Assembly: GCF_013114835.1 (NCBI RefSeq)
Contig: NZ_JAAVLW010000004.1
Coordinates: forward strand, 62,001-126,000
Length of the DNA stretch: 64,000 nt
Direction of reading: 5' to 3'
DNA from: Bradyrhizobium archetypum
GTDB lineage: Bacteria; Pseudomonadota; Alphaproteobacteria; Rhizobiales; Xanthobacteraceae
Numbering within the stretch: the stretch's first letter is position 1; every line of letters starts with the position of its first letter. A program made the position numbers and the translations under genes. Shown one piece after another: positions 1 to 9,767 of the stretch. The notes below the pieces were generated by a model. It had not been told where the DNA came from and did not search any database. It saw only the letters and a program-made list of their open reading frames with translations.

Positions 1-2241
1 GGGCATGTCGGCATGGGCAACCGCGTCGGCCGGATTGAAATGATGTAGCGTGCCGAGCATCCAGCGGATTGAGTTGCGCAGCTTGCGGTAGGTCTCGACG
101 GTGTTCTTGAGGATCTCGGGACCGATGCGCTGGTCGTCGGCATAGTCGGTGGCGCAGACCCAGAGGCGGAGGATATCGGCGCCGGAATCCTTCATCACCT
201 TTTGCGGCTCGACGGTGTTGCCGAGCGACTTCGACATCTTGCGGCCGTTCTCGTCCAGCGTGAAGCCGTGGGTCAGCACCACGTCATATGGCGCGCGGCC
301 GCGGGTGCCGGCGCTTTCCAGCAGCGAGGAATGAAACCAGCCGCGATGCTGGTCGCTTCCCTCGAGATACATCACGGTATCGTCGCCGCCATCGACCTTG
401 CGGACGATGTTGCCGAGATTGGGAAAATTCTGGCGATCCTCCAGCACGAAGGCGTGCGTCGAGCCGGAATCGAACCAGACGTCGAGGATGTCGTCGACCT
501 TGTTCCAGTCTTCGCCGGCGCGATCTCCGAGGAAACGTTCGCGGGCGCCGTCCATGTACCAGGCATCGGCGCCTTCCTCCATGAAGGCTTCGACGATGCG
601 CTGGTTGACGACCTCGTCCTGCAGGATCTCGGCGGAGCCGTCACTCTTCTCGCGCACGAAGACGGCGATCGGCACGCCCCAGGCGCGCTGGCGCGAGATC
701 ACCCAGTCCGGGCGGCCGGCGATCATGCCATTGATGCGGTTTTGGCCGGCAGGCGGCACCCACTGCGTTACGGAGATTGCATGCAGCGCGCGGGCGCGGA
801 GCGTGTCGCCGGACTTGGTCTTGCCGTCCGTCGCAATGTCCTTGTCCATCGCGATGAACCATTGCGGCGTGTTGCGGAAGATCACCGGCTTCTTCGAGCG
901 CCAGGAATGCGGATACTGGTGCTTGAGCCGGCCGCGCGCCAAGAGCTTGCCGGCCTCGATCAGCGCCTTGATCACGGCATCGTTGGCGTCGCCCTTCTCG
1001 CCCCTGTCGTTGATCACGCGCCTTCCCGTGAAGCCGGGGGCATGGTCGGTGAAGGCGCCATTCTCGTCGACGGTGTACGGGATTGCGGTGTTGATGCCGC
1101 GCGGCTCCAGATCGCGCGCGTGTGCCATCCAGACGTCGAAGTCCTCGCGGCCGTGGCCGGGCGCGGTATGGACGAAGCCGGTACCGGTGTCGTCGGTGAC
1201 GTGGTCGCCGGGTAATAGCGGCACAGTGAATTCGTATCCGCCGTTGAAACCTCTCAAGGGATGGGCGCATTCCACCGCGTCGAGCGTATCTGCCGACAGG
1301 TCGCGCAACTTCTCATAAGCGGCGACGCGCGCCTGCTTGAACACTTCTTCCGCGAGCGCATTGGCGAGGATCAGGAGATCACCAGCCTTTGCCCAGTTGT
1401 CAGCGGGCGCGTCGGTAACTTTATAGAGCCCATAGGCGATCTTCGGCGAGAACGAGATGGCGCGGTTGCCCGGCAGTGTCCATGGCGTCGTGGTCCAGAT
1501 CACGACCGACGCCTCGGCTAGTGCGCCATGCGCCGGCGAGGTGACCGGGAATTTCACCCACACCATGTCGGAGGTGTAGTCCTCGTATTCGACCTCGGCC
1601 TCTGCCAGCGCGGTCTTCTCGACCACGCTCCACATCACCGGCTTGGAGCCGCGATAGAGCGTGCCGTTGGCGGCGAATTTCATCAGTTCGCGCGCGATCT
1701 GGGCTTCGGCCGGATAGCTCATGGTGGCGTAGGGATGATCCCAGTCGCCGATGATGCCGAGCCGCTTGAACTCTTCCCGCTGTACGTTGAGCCAGTGGGT
1801 TGCATAGGCGCGGCACTCCTTGCGGAACGCCACCATGGCCGTGGAATCGCGGAAGTCCGGCTTCGGCTTCCCCTTGGCGCGATAGTTCTCTTCCTCGATC
1901 TTCCACTCGATCGGCAGGCCGTGACAGTCCCAGCCCGGCACGTAGTTGGAATCAAAGCCGAGCATCTGCTGGCTCTTGGTCACCACGTCCTTGAGGATCT
2001 TGTTTAGGGCGTGGCCGATATGGATGTTACCGTTGGCGTAGGGCGGGCCGTCATGCAGCACGAATTTGGCACGGCCCTGCGCGCTCTCGCGCAGCTTCCC
2101 ATAGAGGTCGATCTCGTTCCAGTATTTGAGGATCTCCGGCTCGCGCTGGGGCAGGCCGGCGCGCATCGGGAATGCCGTCTGCGGCAGGAACAGGGTTTTC
2201 GAATAGTCTGATACGTCGGACTTTTGCGGGTTTTGGGACAT
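1..2241 (-). CDS. ileS: Isoleucyl-tRNA synthetase, C-terminus cut by window edge
   Basis: Class I aminoacyl-tRNA synthetase that charges tRNA-Ile with isoleucine in the cytoplasm. The reading frame is open from ATG at 2241 to base 1 (747 codons). The HIGH motif is seen as GNIHIGHA at residues 71-78 and the KMSKS motif as RKMSKSLGN with its lysine at residue 668, both in one frame. Between them lie the CP1 editing insertion and the [13 protein letters not shown] stretch typical of IleRS. The anticodon-binding and C-terminal zinc region (roughly 250 residues in relatives) lies outside the window. It is transcribed away from the ribF/acetyltransferase pair. Identification is secure. Confidence 0.97.
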   Translation of the reverse strand, partial: MSQNPQKSDVSDYSKTLFLPQTAFPMRAGLPQREPEILKYWNEIDLYGKLRESAQGRAKFVLHDGPPYANGNIHIGHALNKILKDVVTKSQQMLGFDSNYVPGWDCHGLPIEWKIEEENYRAKGKPKPDFRDSTAMVAFRKECRAYATHWLNVQREEFKRLGIIGDWDHPYATMSYPAEAQIARELMKFAANGTLYRGSKPVMWSVVEKTALAEAEVEYEDYTSDMVWVKFPVTSPAHGALAEASVVIWTTTPWTLPGNRAISFSPKIAYGLYKVTDAPADNWAKAGDLLILANALAEEVFKQARVAAYEKLRDLSADTLDAVECAHPLRGFNGGYEFTVPLLPGDHVTDDTGTGFVHTAPGHGREDFDVWMAHARDLEPRGINTAIPYTVDENGAFTDHAPGFTGRRVINDRGEKGDANDAVIKALIEAGKLLARGRLKHQYPHSWRSKKPVIFRNTPQWFIAMDKDIATDGKTKSGDTLRARALHAISVTQWVPPAGQNRINGMIAGRPDWVISRQRAWGVPIAVFVREKSDGSAEILQDEVVNQRIVEAFMEEGADAWYMDGARERFLGDRAGEDWNKVDDILDVWFDSGSTHAFVLEDRQNFPNLGNIVRKVDGGDDTVMYLEGSDQHRGWFHSSLLESAGTRGRAPYDVVLTHGFTLDENGRKMSKSLGNTVEPQKVMKDSGADILRLWVCATDYADDQRIGPEILKNTVETYRKLRNSIRWMLGTLHHFNPADAVAHADMP

Positions 2242-2433
2242 GAATGCTCTGGTTTGGCTCGAAGACGGCGCTGACGCGGGGGAATAGCGGCTGAAACAGG
2301 AAAATCCCGGTCTTGCGCCGAGCGAACGCTCAGGCGGAAGCCGGGCTCCTAATGCTGATGGTGCGCCGCGCAAACATGGGGCTTTCCATAGCAGGGGGCT
2401 GCGAAAATCGCAAAGCCCGCTGGAGGCGCGGCA

Positions 2434-2988
2434 TCACGTGCGCCGTAGCCGGGCCGGGTTTCCGGCGACGGTGACGCCTGGGGCGACGTCCCGTGTGACC
2501 ACGCTGCCGGCGCCGATCACCGCGCCGTCGCCGACCGTGACGCCGGGCAGGATGATGGCGCCGCCGCCGATCCAGACGTCGCTGCCGATCCGCACCGGGC
2601 GACCGAATTCGAGACCGGTCCGTCGCGTTTCGGCGTCGCGTGGGTGGTCGGCGGCGTAGATTTGCGTCGCCGGTCCGATCTGGGTGCGGTCGCCGATGAC
2701 GACCTCGACCACGTCGAGGATGACGCAGTTGAAGTTGAGAAACACCTCGTGGCCGAGCCGGATGTTGTAGCCGTAATCGCAAAAGAATGGCGGACGGATC
2801 ACCGCGCCGGTGCCGACGCGGCCCAGATGGGCCGATAACAGGGCGTGACGTTCGGCCACGGGGGCTGCGAGCGCCGCATTGTAGCGCGCGAGCCAGGCCT
2901 TGTTGGCGGCGGCATCCGCCTGCAGTTCGGGATCTCCAGGGCGATAGAGTTCGCCCGCCAGCATTTTCTGCTTTTCGGTCCTGCTCAA
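2434..2988 (-). CDS. Maltose O-acetyltransferase-like hexapeptide acetyltransferase
   Basis: 184-residue protein of the Maa/NodL/LacA branch of left-handed beta-helix acetyltransferases, which move acetyl from acetyl-CoA to a sugar hydroxyl. The N-terminal helical part has the KMLAGELYRPGDPEL signature of this branch (Mac domain). Hexapeptide repeats run from about residue 60 to the end, and the probable catalytic His115 sits in YAADHPRD. The start is TTG at 2988, whose TTGA overlaps the TGA stop of ribF, so the two genes are probably translationally coupled. The true sugar acceptor cannot be told from sequence; maltose is only the family name. Confidence 0.88.
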   Translation of the reverse strand: MSRTEKQKMLAGELYRPGDPELQADAAANKAWLARYNAALAAPVAERHALLSAHLGRVGTGAVIRPPFFCDYGYNIRLGHEVFLNFNCVILDVVEVVIGDRTQIGPATQIYAADHPRDAETRRTGLEFGRPVRIGSDVWIGGGAIILPGVTVGDGAVIGAGSVVTRDVAPGVTVAGNPARLRRT

Positions 2989-3956
2989 CCGATCACTCCA
3001 AGCTTCGGAAACGCGTCGGGCGCCGCGGCTAGCCGCGCGCGGGCGCGGGCGCTGTCGTCGTCCATCTGCCGTATCAAGGCGTCGATCGAGTCGAATTTAA
3101 GTTCGTCGCGGATGAAGCCGATGAAGGCGACGTCGATCACATTGCCATAGAGATCGCCCTTGAAGTCGAACAGGAACACTTCCAAGAGCGGCGCGCCATT
3201 GTCGAAGGTCGGGCGCCGGCCGAAGCTGGCGACTCCGTCGAACCGTTCGGCACCGCGGCCGACCCGCACTGCATAGATGCCGTGCTTGAGGCTGCAATTC
3301 TTGTCGAGGCGGATATTGGCGGTGGGATAGCCGAGGTCACGGCCGCGCTTGTCGCCGTGGATCACTGCGCCGCTCACGAACCACGGTCCGCCCAGCATGG
3401 CGGTCGCTTCATCAATCTGGCCCTCCGCCAGTGCCATACGGATCGCGCTCGAGGACACCGGCCGCTCCTCGATATCGACATGGGCCTGGACGTCGACCTC
3501 GATGCCGAGCCGCGGCCCCTCGCTGACCAGAAGGCTCGGCGAGCCGGCACGGCCCTTGCCGAAATGAAAGTCGTAGCCGACGGCAATGCCGCTGACGCCG
3601 AGGCGCCCGATCAGGTCGTGGTGAATGAAATCTTGCGCCGAGGTTCCGGCCCGGGCCTTGTCGAAGGTCATCACGACCGCGCCGGCCAAGCCCGTCGCCG
3701 CCAGCAACCGCAGCTTGTTGGTCTCGTCGGAAAGCCGGAATTGCGGGCTGTTCGGACTGAAAAAGCTGCGCGGATGCGGCTCGAACGTAACGGCAAGGGC
3801 CGGTTTGCCGTGGGCGCGGCCCATCCGCAAGGCAGCGTCGATCACGGCCCGGTGGCCCAGATGGACGCCGTCGAAATTGCCCATGGCGACCACCGCACCC
3901 CGGGGGATCTCGGCGGCCGGGGTGGTATCTCGGATAACGGTAAAACCAGTTGTCAT
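2985..3956 (-). CDS. ribF: Bifunctional riboflavin kinase / FAD synthetase
   Basis: Converts riboflavin to FMN and then FAD. The 323-residue length is normal for the bifunctional family. The N-terminal nucleotidyltransferase carries GNFDGVHLGH at residues 26-35 (HxGH-type motif) and the C-terminal flavokinase carries GRDLGYPTANI at 205-215 (PTAN motif). ATG start at 3956. The stop overlaps the downstream acetyltransferase start by 4 nt. It is one of two riboflavin-pathway genes in the window, the other being ribH at 30246. Confidence 0.97.
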   Translation of the reverse strand: MTTGFTVIRDTTPAAEIPRGAVVAMGNFDGVHLGHRAVIDAALRMGRAHGKPALAVTFEPHPRSFFSPNSPQFRLSDETNKLRLLAATGLAGAVVMTFDKARAGTSAQDFIHHDLIGRLGVSGIAVGYDFHFGKGRAGSPSLLVSEGPRLGIEVDVQAHVDIEERPVSSSAIRMALAEGQIDEATAMLGGPWFVSGAVIHGDKRGRDLGYPTANIRLDKNCSLKHGIYAVRVGRGAERFDGVASFGRRPTFDNGAPLLEVFLFDFKGDLYGNVIDVAFIGFIRDELKFDSIDALIRQMDDDSARARARLAAAPDAFPKLGVIG

Positions 3957-4176
3957 TTAGGGATTCTTCAGGAATTCGTAGGGCTCGATGAACGCGGCGG
4001 GACCGTGACGCGGCGGCGCCGTGGAAGTCAAGCGGGCGGATCGAGCCAAAACGGACGTATCCGGCGCCGCCCGGTTAACGGGCTGTTTAACGGCTGATGC
4101 TAGAGGTTGGCGGAAGGACTGCGGGTCCCGCAGGCCTGTCGATTTTTTGTGGCGTCAGCGTTGAGTGGGGGAAAAG

Positions 4177-4572
4177 ATGGCGGTTGATTTGTCCATGCCG
4201 GTTCTGGTGGTTGATGATTACAGCACCATGATCCGCATCATCCGAAATCTTTTGAAGCAGCTCGGCTTCGACAACATCGACGACGCCAGCGACGGCTCGG
4301 CCGCGCTGAACAAGATGCGCAGCAAGAAATACGGGCTCGTGATCTCCGACTGGAACATGGAGCCGATGACCGGCTACGACCTGCTCAAGGAAGTCCGCGC
4401 CGATCCCAATCTGGCCACCACGCCCTTCATCATGATCACGGCAGAATCCAAGACCGAGAACGTGATCGCGGCCAAGAAGGCCGGCGTGAACAATTATATC
4501 GTCAAGCCGTTCAATGCGGCGACGTTGAAAACCAAGATCGAAGCGGTCTTCCCGGACATGGCGACGGCGTAA
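4177..4572 (+). CDS. cheY: CheY-like single-domain response regulator
   Basis: 131-residue stand-alone receiver domain. Acidic pair D13/D14, phosphoacceptor D58 (in SDWNMEP), Thr88, Tyr107 and Lys110 are all present, matching the chemotaxis CheY pattern in which a phosphorylated receiver binds the flagellar motor switch. ATG at 4177 is preferred because GGGGGAAAAG lies just upstream; an in-frame GTG at 4165 would add four residues. No che genes sit beside it here, so the partner kinase is unknown; DWNMEPMTGY is the CheY form seen in orphan rhizobial receivers. Confidence 0.9.
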   Translation: MAVDLSMPVLVVDDYSTMIRIIRNLLKQLGFDNIDDASDGSAALNKMRSKKYGLVISDWNMEPMTGYDLLKEVRADPNLATTPFIMITAESKTENVIAAKKAGVNNYIVKPFNAATLKTKIEAVFPDMATA

Positions 4573-4580
4573 GGTTTCGC

Positions 4581-4741
4581 GTCCCGGACGCGGTGCAGCG
4601 CCTCTTTGGCGATGCGCCGCAGAGCCGGGACCTATTGCATCCACCCACGATGGACCCCGGATCAGCAGCGCACCACAATAGCGCGTCGAAGACGCGCGTG
4701 AACCCGCTTATGGCGCTGCGCTGCGTCCGGGGAACGCGCGT
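4581..4741. repeat. Dispersed repeat, family F copy 1
   Basis: Intergenic element beginning TCCCGGACGCGGTGCAG and ending in GCTGCGTCCGGGG, so its ends are inverted copies of each other. The internal GCAGAGCCGGGAC motif recurs at about 7278 and 40850. It fills nearly all the space between the cheY-like gene and the convergent HAD hydrolase. Confidence 0.75.
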
Positions 4742-5596
4742 CTACCACCGCAGCTCGCGCATCAGCGCGCGGGGCGGGTGGCCGAACAGCTCCTTCACCG
4801 AGGCCGGATCGAGCTGGTCGATGCCCTCGAATTCCTCGGAATGGATGCCGCGGGTGAGGAAAAGGCAATCGATCCCGAAGCCGTGCGCGCCGGTGAGATC
4901 GGTCCGCACCGAATCACCGATCGCCAGCACACGGTCGAGCGGCGCCGGATGGCCGCGACGCTCGGCGGCCAACGCCATCGCACGTTCATAGATTGGGCGG
5001 TGCGGCTTGCCGTAGAAGATCGCCTCGCCGCCGAGCTCGCGATAGAGCTCGGCGATCGCGCCCGCACAATAGATCAGCCGGTCGCCGCGTTCGACGACTA
5101 TATCCGGGTTGGCGCAAACCAGCGGCAGCTTGTGCTCGCGCGCCTGCAGCATCATCGCGCGATAGTCTTCCGCCGTCTCGGTTTCGTCGTCGAACAGGCC
5201 GGTGCAGATGATGTAGTCGGCCTGCTCCAGTGGCGCCATCACGGCGTTGAGCCCGCGATGGATCGATGAGTCCCGCTCCGGGCCGATCCAGTAAATCTTC
5301 TTGCCGGGGTGATCGGCGACGAAGTGCCGCGTCAGATCGCCGGACGAGACGATCGCGTCGTAGGTTTGGTCGGCGACGCCGAGCTTGCGCAACTGACGCT
5401 GCACGGAATCGGCCGGCCGCGGCGCGTTGGTGATCATGATGACGATACCGCCGCGCCGGCGGTAGGTGTGCAGCGCCTCGCACGCTTCGGGGAAGGACTC
5501 CAGCCCGTTATGCACGACGCCCCAGATGTCCGAGAGGACGACCTCGACGCCATCCACGAGGTCGCGCAGCCGCTCGACGAACCGCAATGAAGTCAT
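4742..5596 (-). CDS. HAD-superfamily class IIA hydrolase (TIGR01459-like)
   Basis: 284-residue HAD phosphatase of class IIA. Motif I is SDIWGVVHNG with nucleophile Asp23; Trp replaces the usual second Asp, as in the TIGR01459 group. Motif II is in IMITNAPR, the class IIA cap follows, then GKPHRPIY and motif IV AIGDSVRTDLTGA. Members are related to NagD and p-nitrophenylphosphatases, but the natural substrate of this group is not known to me. ATG start at 5596, 15 nt downstream of the EAL gene stop, so both may share a transcript. Confidence 0.88.
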   Translation of the reverse strand: MTSLRFVERLRDLVDGVEVVLSDIWGVVHNGLESFPEACEALHTYRRRGGIVIMITNAPRPADSVQRQLRKLGVADQTYDAIVSSGDLTRHFVADHPGKKIYWIGPERDSSIHRGLNAVMAPLEQADYIICTGLFDDETETAEDYRAMMLQAREHKLPLVCANPDIVVERGDRLIYCAGAIAELYRELGGEAIFYGKPHRPIYERAMALAAERRGHPAPLDRVLAIGDSVRTDLTGAHGFGIDCLFLTRGIHSEEFEGIDQLDPASVKELFGHPPRALMRELRW

Positions 5597-5611
5597 GATT
5601 TCCGATGCCTG

Positions 5612-7054
5612 TTAGCCCGGGCCTGCGGCACGGCGCACCAGCGCGGCATTGCCGGTCGCCCGGGCCGGGGGCTGCAAGGGCTGGCTTGCCATCGGAACGG
5701 GGGTGCTGGAACCATTGGGAGTGCCGGATTCCTTATTCGCTGTCGTCCCGCCGGTAGCAGATGCCCCCTCGGGCCGCAACGGCCGCGGCGGCGCAAACAG
5801 AAAGCCCTGGCCAAAGCGCACGTCATAGTCGAGCAGGTCCACGACCGCGCGCTCACCCTCGATCTTTTCGGCGATCAGGTCGATGCCGAAGCGGCCCAGC
5901 AGATCGGAAAGGTCGGATGGGTGGATATCCGAGCTCGAGCTCTGCTTGGGATCGAGCAGCAAGGCCGCCGGCACCTTGATGAAACGAACGCCGCGGTCGG
6001 CGAGCTCGCGCGGCTCGACCCTGAGATCGGTGACGTGATCGATCGAGAAACGGTAGCCGCGCTGCGATAGCGCGGCGAGATGCTCGATTTCGATCGGTCC
6101 GAGACGGCGGAACATTGCCTGCTTGAATTCGAGCACAAAGGACGGCGCCAGCGCCCGATTGGCTTCGAGGAAATCGAGGCACTGCGCGAAATTGACGGGA
6201 TTGCCGAGGGTGGCCGCCGAAACGTTGCAGAACACGCCGACGTCCTTGTTGCGCACCATCAGGCGGCGCAACACCTGGACACAGCGCAGCATCACCATGT
6301 GATCGATCTTGCCGATCAGTCCGCCGGTTTCGGCGGTGGCGATGAAATCGTCGGCGGCGATGATCTGGTCCTTCTCGTCGCGTAGCCGAGTCACCGCCTC
6401 GTAGAACCGCACCTTGCGCTGCGGCAGCGTCACCATGGGCTGCAGGTAGATGTCGAGCCGGTTTTCCTCGATAGCGTTCTTTACCGCGGCAAGTAGGTGC
6501 GGCTGGCCACGCGAAGCGGCGTCCGCGGCAACCGCAGCCGCAACCGGCGCGGGCCGGACGGCAGGTGCCATGGGCGGCGCGGCGATCGCCGGCTCGTTCT
6601 GCGGTTCGGGCTCCTGCCTGTCGGCCGGAGCGGAAGCCGCCGCCGCGCCCGCGGCCAGCAGATCTTCATGGCTCGCCACCGAGACGGCCAATTGCTTGAC
6701 CAGCACGCCGAGTTCGTTGATTTCGCCGAGAACGGCCTGGATGCGGTCAGAGCTTGCGGAGTTCGCCGATACAACCCGCCCCTCGACGGCGGCGAGCCGG
6801 CGACCGAATTCGGCGACCTGCCGGGCGAGGTCGGCGGTGCCGCGGGAAAGATCGGCGATCTGGCCACCGACGTCGGAGCGGTCGCGCAGCCGCATCGACA
6901 CGGCATTGTAGAGGATCAGGAAGGTCAGCGCGGTGAGCGCCACGATCGCGGATTCGGTGCCGTTGAAGCCTGCCAGCGCATGGAGCGCGAGCCCGAGGGA
7001 GGCTGCAACCAGGACCATGCAGATGGCGATGAAAATCGTCGAAATGCGAATCAT
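5612..7054 (-). CDS. Membrane-anchored EAL-domain protein, probably catalytically degenerate
   Basis: 480 residues. Two N-terminal hydrophobic segments (about 5-27 and 33-52) put the protein in the inner membrane; a heptad-rich stretch (about 60-130), a Pro/Ala linker and a C-terminal EAL fold (about 190-440) follow. EAL domains hydrolyse or bind cyclic di-GMP. Here the signature is YEAVTRLR instead of EALxR, the NLS motif is NVS, and the metal-binding DDFGTG loop reads SIDHVTDLR, so one acidic residue and the loop are lost. A c-di-GMP receptor or protein-interaction role is more likely than phosphodiesterase activity. The tail after residue 440 is low-complexity. Confidence 0.88.
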   Translation of the reverse strand: MIRISTIFIAICMVLVAASLGLALHALAGFNGTESAIVALTALTFLILYNAVSMRLRDRSDVGGQIADLSRGTADLARQVAEFGRRLAAVEGRVVSANSASSDRIQAVLGEINELGVLVKQLAVSVASHEDLLAAGAAAASAPADRQEPEPQNEPAIAAPPMAPAVRPAPVAAAVAADAASRGQPHLLAAVKNAIEENRLDIYLQPMVTLPQRKVRFYEAVTRLRDEKDQIIAADDFIATAETGGLIGKIDHMVMLRCVQVLRRLMVRNKDVGVFCNVSAATLGNPVNFAQCLDFLEANRALAPSFVLEFKQAMFRRLGPIEIEHLAALSQRGYRFSIDHVTDLRVEPRELADRGVRFIKVPAALLLDPKQSSSSDIHPSDLSDLLGRFGIDLIAEKIEGERAVVDLLDYDVRFGQGFLFAPPRPLRPEGASATGGTTANKESGTPNGSSTPVPMASQPLQPPARATGNAALVRRAAGPG

Positions 7055-7212
7055 GTCGCGCGCTATGCCTTCAGGTCCGAACTGTCTTGACTCCGGGAAA
7101 ACACGGAAGTTTCAGGCGCCGTCGAACTTGCGCTCGCCCAAGCCCAGCAACCTTAGCATTAATGTTGATTCGCAGAGCTAGTGTTCTTTGGACAGTGGAC
7201 GGAATTGGAACG

Positions 7213-7345
7213 TCGCGTGTCCCGAACGCGGTGCAGCCTAGGCGATGCGCTGCATCGTCCGGTAACGTTGCCCCGCAGAGCCGGAACCCATGTCAGGAAC
7301 CCGAAGTGCCGCGGAATGGGCCCGGGCTCAAGGCCGGGCACGAGG
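7213..7345. repeat. Dispersed repeat, family F copy 2
   Basis: Intergenic element between the EAL gene and the aminotransferase gene. It carries GTCCCGAACGCGGTGCAG and CCCCGCAGAGCCGGAACCC, close to the copy at 4581 and the copy at 40808. It is more worn than the others, with several substitutions in the inverted arms. Confidence 0.65.
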
Positions 7346-7353
7346 CGTGAGTC

Positions 7354-8700
7354 TTACGTGACCGCCCGGATGACCTTGCCGACCTTGTCCATGATCTCGC
7401 CGATCTGCTCTTCAGTGACGATCAGGGGCGGGGTCAGCGCCAGCGTGTCACCGACGGCGCGGAGCATGATGTCATTGTCATGGAAGGCGCTGTTGAGCCC
7501 GGCAAAGCCGCGCTTGCCTATCCCGTCCGCAGACGGCGCGAGGTCAATGCCGGCGGTCAAACCGATGGTGCGGATGTCGAGCACGTTGGGCAAGTCCTTC
7601 AGCGACATCACGGCGTCAGCGAATTTTGCCTCGAGCTTGTTGGCCCGCTCGAACAGCTTCTCGTCGCGGTAGATATCGAGGGTGGCAAGAGCTGCGGCGC
7701 AAGCGAGCGGATGCGCCGAATAGGTGTAGCCATGGGTCAGCTCGACCATGTGCTCGGGTCCGGTCATGAAGGCGTCATGGATGGTGTCGCGCACCAGCAC
7801 GCCGCCCATCGGGGCCGCACCATTGGTGACACCCTTGGCGAAGGTCAGCATGTCCGGCAGCACGCCGTAGCGCTCGGCTGCAAAGGCGAAGCCGAGCCGG
7901 CCGAAGCCGGTGATCACCTCGTCGAAGATCAGGAGGATACCGTGCTTCTGGGTGATCTCGCGCAGCCGCTTGAGATAGCCCTTCGGCGCCGCCAGCACGC
8001 CGGTCGATCCTGCCATCGGCTCGACGATCACGGCGGCGATGGTGTTGGCGCCATGCAGATTGACGAGGTCCTCCAGCGCATCGGCGAAATGCGCACCATA
8101 TTCCGGCTCTCCCTTGGTGAACGCCTGCTTCTCGCGGTCATAGGTCGCCGGCAGATGGTCGACGCCGGACAGCAGCGAGCCGAAGATCTTGCGGTTGCCG
8201 ACGATACCGCCAACGGCCGTGCCGCCAAAGCCGACGCCGTGATAGCCGCGCACGCGGCCGATCAGGCGCGAACGGGCGCCCTGACCGTTGATCTGGTGAT
8301 AGGCGAGCGCGATCTTCAGCGCGGTATCCGCCGCCTCCGACCCGGAGTTGCAGAAGAAAACGTGGTCAAGGCCCTTCGGCGCCAGCTCGGCGATGCGGCT
8401 GGCAAGCTCGAACGCCTGCGGGATGCCGAACTGGAATGGTGGCGCGTAGTCCAGCGTCGCGGCCATCTTGGCGATGGCGTCCGAAATTTGCGTGCGGCCG
8501 TGGCCGGCATTGGTGCACCACATGCCGGCAGCGGCGTCGAGGATCTTGCGGCCGTCGACGGTGAAGTAATGCATGTCCTTGGCGCCGGCGAGCAGCCGCG
8601 GATTCTTCTTGAACGCCCGGTTCGCGGTGAACGGCATCCAATGCGCGGCGAGATCGTTCGGAACAGCTACAGGAGTCGGGTGGGGGCTCTTGTCCAGCAT
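7354..8700 (-). CDS. Omega-amino acid:pyruvate aminotransferase (class III)
   Basis: PLP enzyme of the class III (subgroup II) aminotransferases, 448 residues. It matches beta-alanine / omega-amino acid:pyruvate transaminases in length and in the N-terminal HWMPFTANRAFKKNPRL block. FCNSGSEAADTALK (115-128) is the phosphate-binding glycine loop, FDEVITGFGR contains the PLP-ring Asp260, and FAKGVTNG contains the Schiff-base Lys289. ATG start at 8700. It probably moves amino groups from beta-alanine or similar omega-amines to pyruvate; exact substrate range cannot be read from sequence. Flanked by unrelated genes and apparently monocistronic. Confidence 0.93.
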   Translation of the reverse strand: MLDKSPHPTPVAVPNDLAAHWMPFTANRAFKKNPRLLAGAKDMHYFTVDGRKILDAAAGMWCTNAGHGRTQISDAIAKMAATLDYAPPFQFGIPQAFELASRIAELAPKGLDHVFFCNSGSEAADTALKIALAYHQINGQGARSRLIGRVRGYHGVGFGGTAVGGIVGNRKIFGSLLSGVDHLPATYDREKQAFTKGEPEYGAHFADALEDLVNLHGANTIAAVIVEPMAGSTGVLAAPKGYLKRLREITQKHGILLIFDEVITGFGRLGFAFAAERYGVLPDMLTFAKGVTNGAAPMGGVLVRDTIHDAFMTGPEHMVELTHGYTYSAHPLACAAALATLDIYRDEKLFERANKLEAKFADAVMSLKDLPNVLDIRTIGLTAGIDLAPSADGIGKRGFAGLNSAFHDNDIMLRAVGDTLALTPPLIVTEEQIGEIMDKVGKVIRAVT

Positions 8701-8801
8701 GGGAGGCCTCTTTGATGTTTGAAGCGTTCTGCTGACGTCAAACTATCAGTTTCGCCCCGGGACGGGAACGCCGGTGCGCCGTGATATTTCCGCGCAATTA
8801 T

Positions 8802-9767
8802 TCAGAGATCGGCCGCGGCAATCCAGAATACTTCGCCCTCGGAATCCTCGGTGTCGAGCCAGAGCAGCGGCAGTTGCGGATAGGTCGCTTCGAGTTGCGG
8901 GCGGCACCGGCCGATCTCGCATAACAGCCCGCCCTGTGGGTTGAGGTGCGCGGCGGCCTCGTCGAGGATGCGGCGGACAATGTCGAGCCCGTCGGTGCCG
9001 CCGTCGAGGGCGAGTTTCGGCTCGGCGCGGCATTCGCGCGGCAGGCCGGCCATGCCATCGGCGTCGACATAGGGTGGATTGGAAATGATGAGGTCGTAGC
9101 GCTTGCCGCCAAGCGGCTCGAACAGATCGCCGCGGTACAGCGTGAGCCGGTCCTGAAGCCCGTAATTGCCGACATTGCGCGCGGCGACCTCGAGCGCATC
9201 CTTTGAAATGTCCACCGCGTCGATTTCGGCATTCGGAAAATTCCGGCTGGCCAGAATGGCAAGGCAGCCCGAGCCGGTGCAGAGGTCGAGCACGCTTTCC
9301 ACCGCGCGCGGCTCCGAAATCAGCGAGCCGGCCTCCTCGTCGCCGTCGCCGCCGAAATGCTGGTCGAGCAATTCGCCGATGAAGGAGCGCGGCACGATGG
9401 TGCGTTCGTCGACATAGAAGGGAAGGCCGCGCATGTAGATCTTATTGACGAGATAGGCAGCGGGTTTTCGCGTCATCACGCGGCGCCCGATCAGGTCGAG
9501 AATCTTACGGCCTTCGGCTGCGGTGACGCGCGCGGTTGCAAACGTCTCGAACTGGTCGGGATGCAGATGCAGCGCCTCGCAGACCAGGAAGGCGGCCTCG
9601 GCAACCGGATCGGTGGTGCCGTGCGCAAAAACCAGCTCGGCCTCGGCGAAGCGGCTGACGGCGTAGCGGACGAAATCGATGAGCGTCAGCAGTTCGCCCG
9701 CGCCGATCTTGGCCAGTTTCGTTTGGCGAGCACCGCGCTTTGCCGCCGGTTTTCCAGCTTTGGCCAT
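8802..9767 (-). CDS. prmB: Protein-(glutamine-N5) methyltransferase for ribosomal protein L3
   Basis: 321-residue SAM-dependent methyltransferase. Motif I is DLCTGSGCLA at 161-170 and the catalytic NPPY is at 230-233, together typical of HemK/PrmB enzymes. The N-terminal helical region with FAHGTTDPVAEAAFLV and DERTIVPRSFIGELL favours PrmB (L3 Gln methylation) over PrmC (release factors). ATG at 9767 overlaps the moaE stop by one base (TGATG), which places it last in the pgsA-moaD-moaE-prmB operon. Confidence 0.93.
   Translation of the reverse strand: MAKAGKPAAKRGARQTKLAKIGAGELLTLIDFVRYAVSRFAEAELVFAHGTTDPVAEAAFLVCEALHLHPDQFETFATARVTAAEGRKILDLIGRRVMTRKPAAYLVNKIYMRGLPFYVDERTIVPRSFIGELLDQHFGGDGDEEAGSLISEPRAVESVLDLCTGSGCLAILASRNFPNAEIDAVDISKDALEVAARNVGNYGLQDRLTLYRGDLFEPLGGKRYDLIISNPPYVDADGMAGLPRECRAEPKLALDGGTDGLDIVRRILDEAAAHLNPQGGLLCEIGRCRPQLEATYPQLPLLWLDTEDSEGEVFWIAAADL

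Noticed and set aside
202..1215. Long plus-strand open frame opposite ileS
   Set aside because: Shadow of the ileS coding frame in high-G+C DNA; composition not protein-like and ileS motifs are unambiguous on the other strand.
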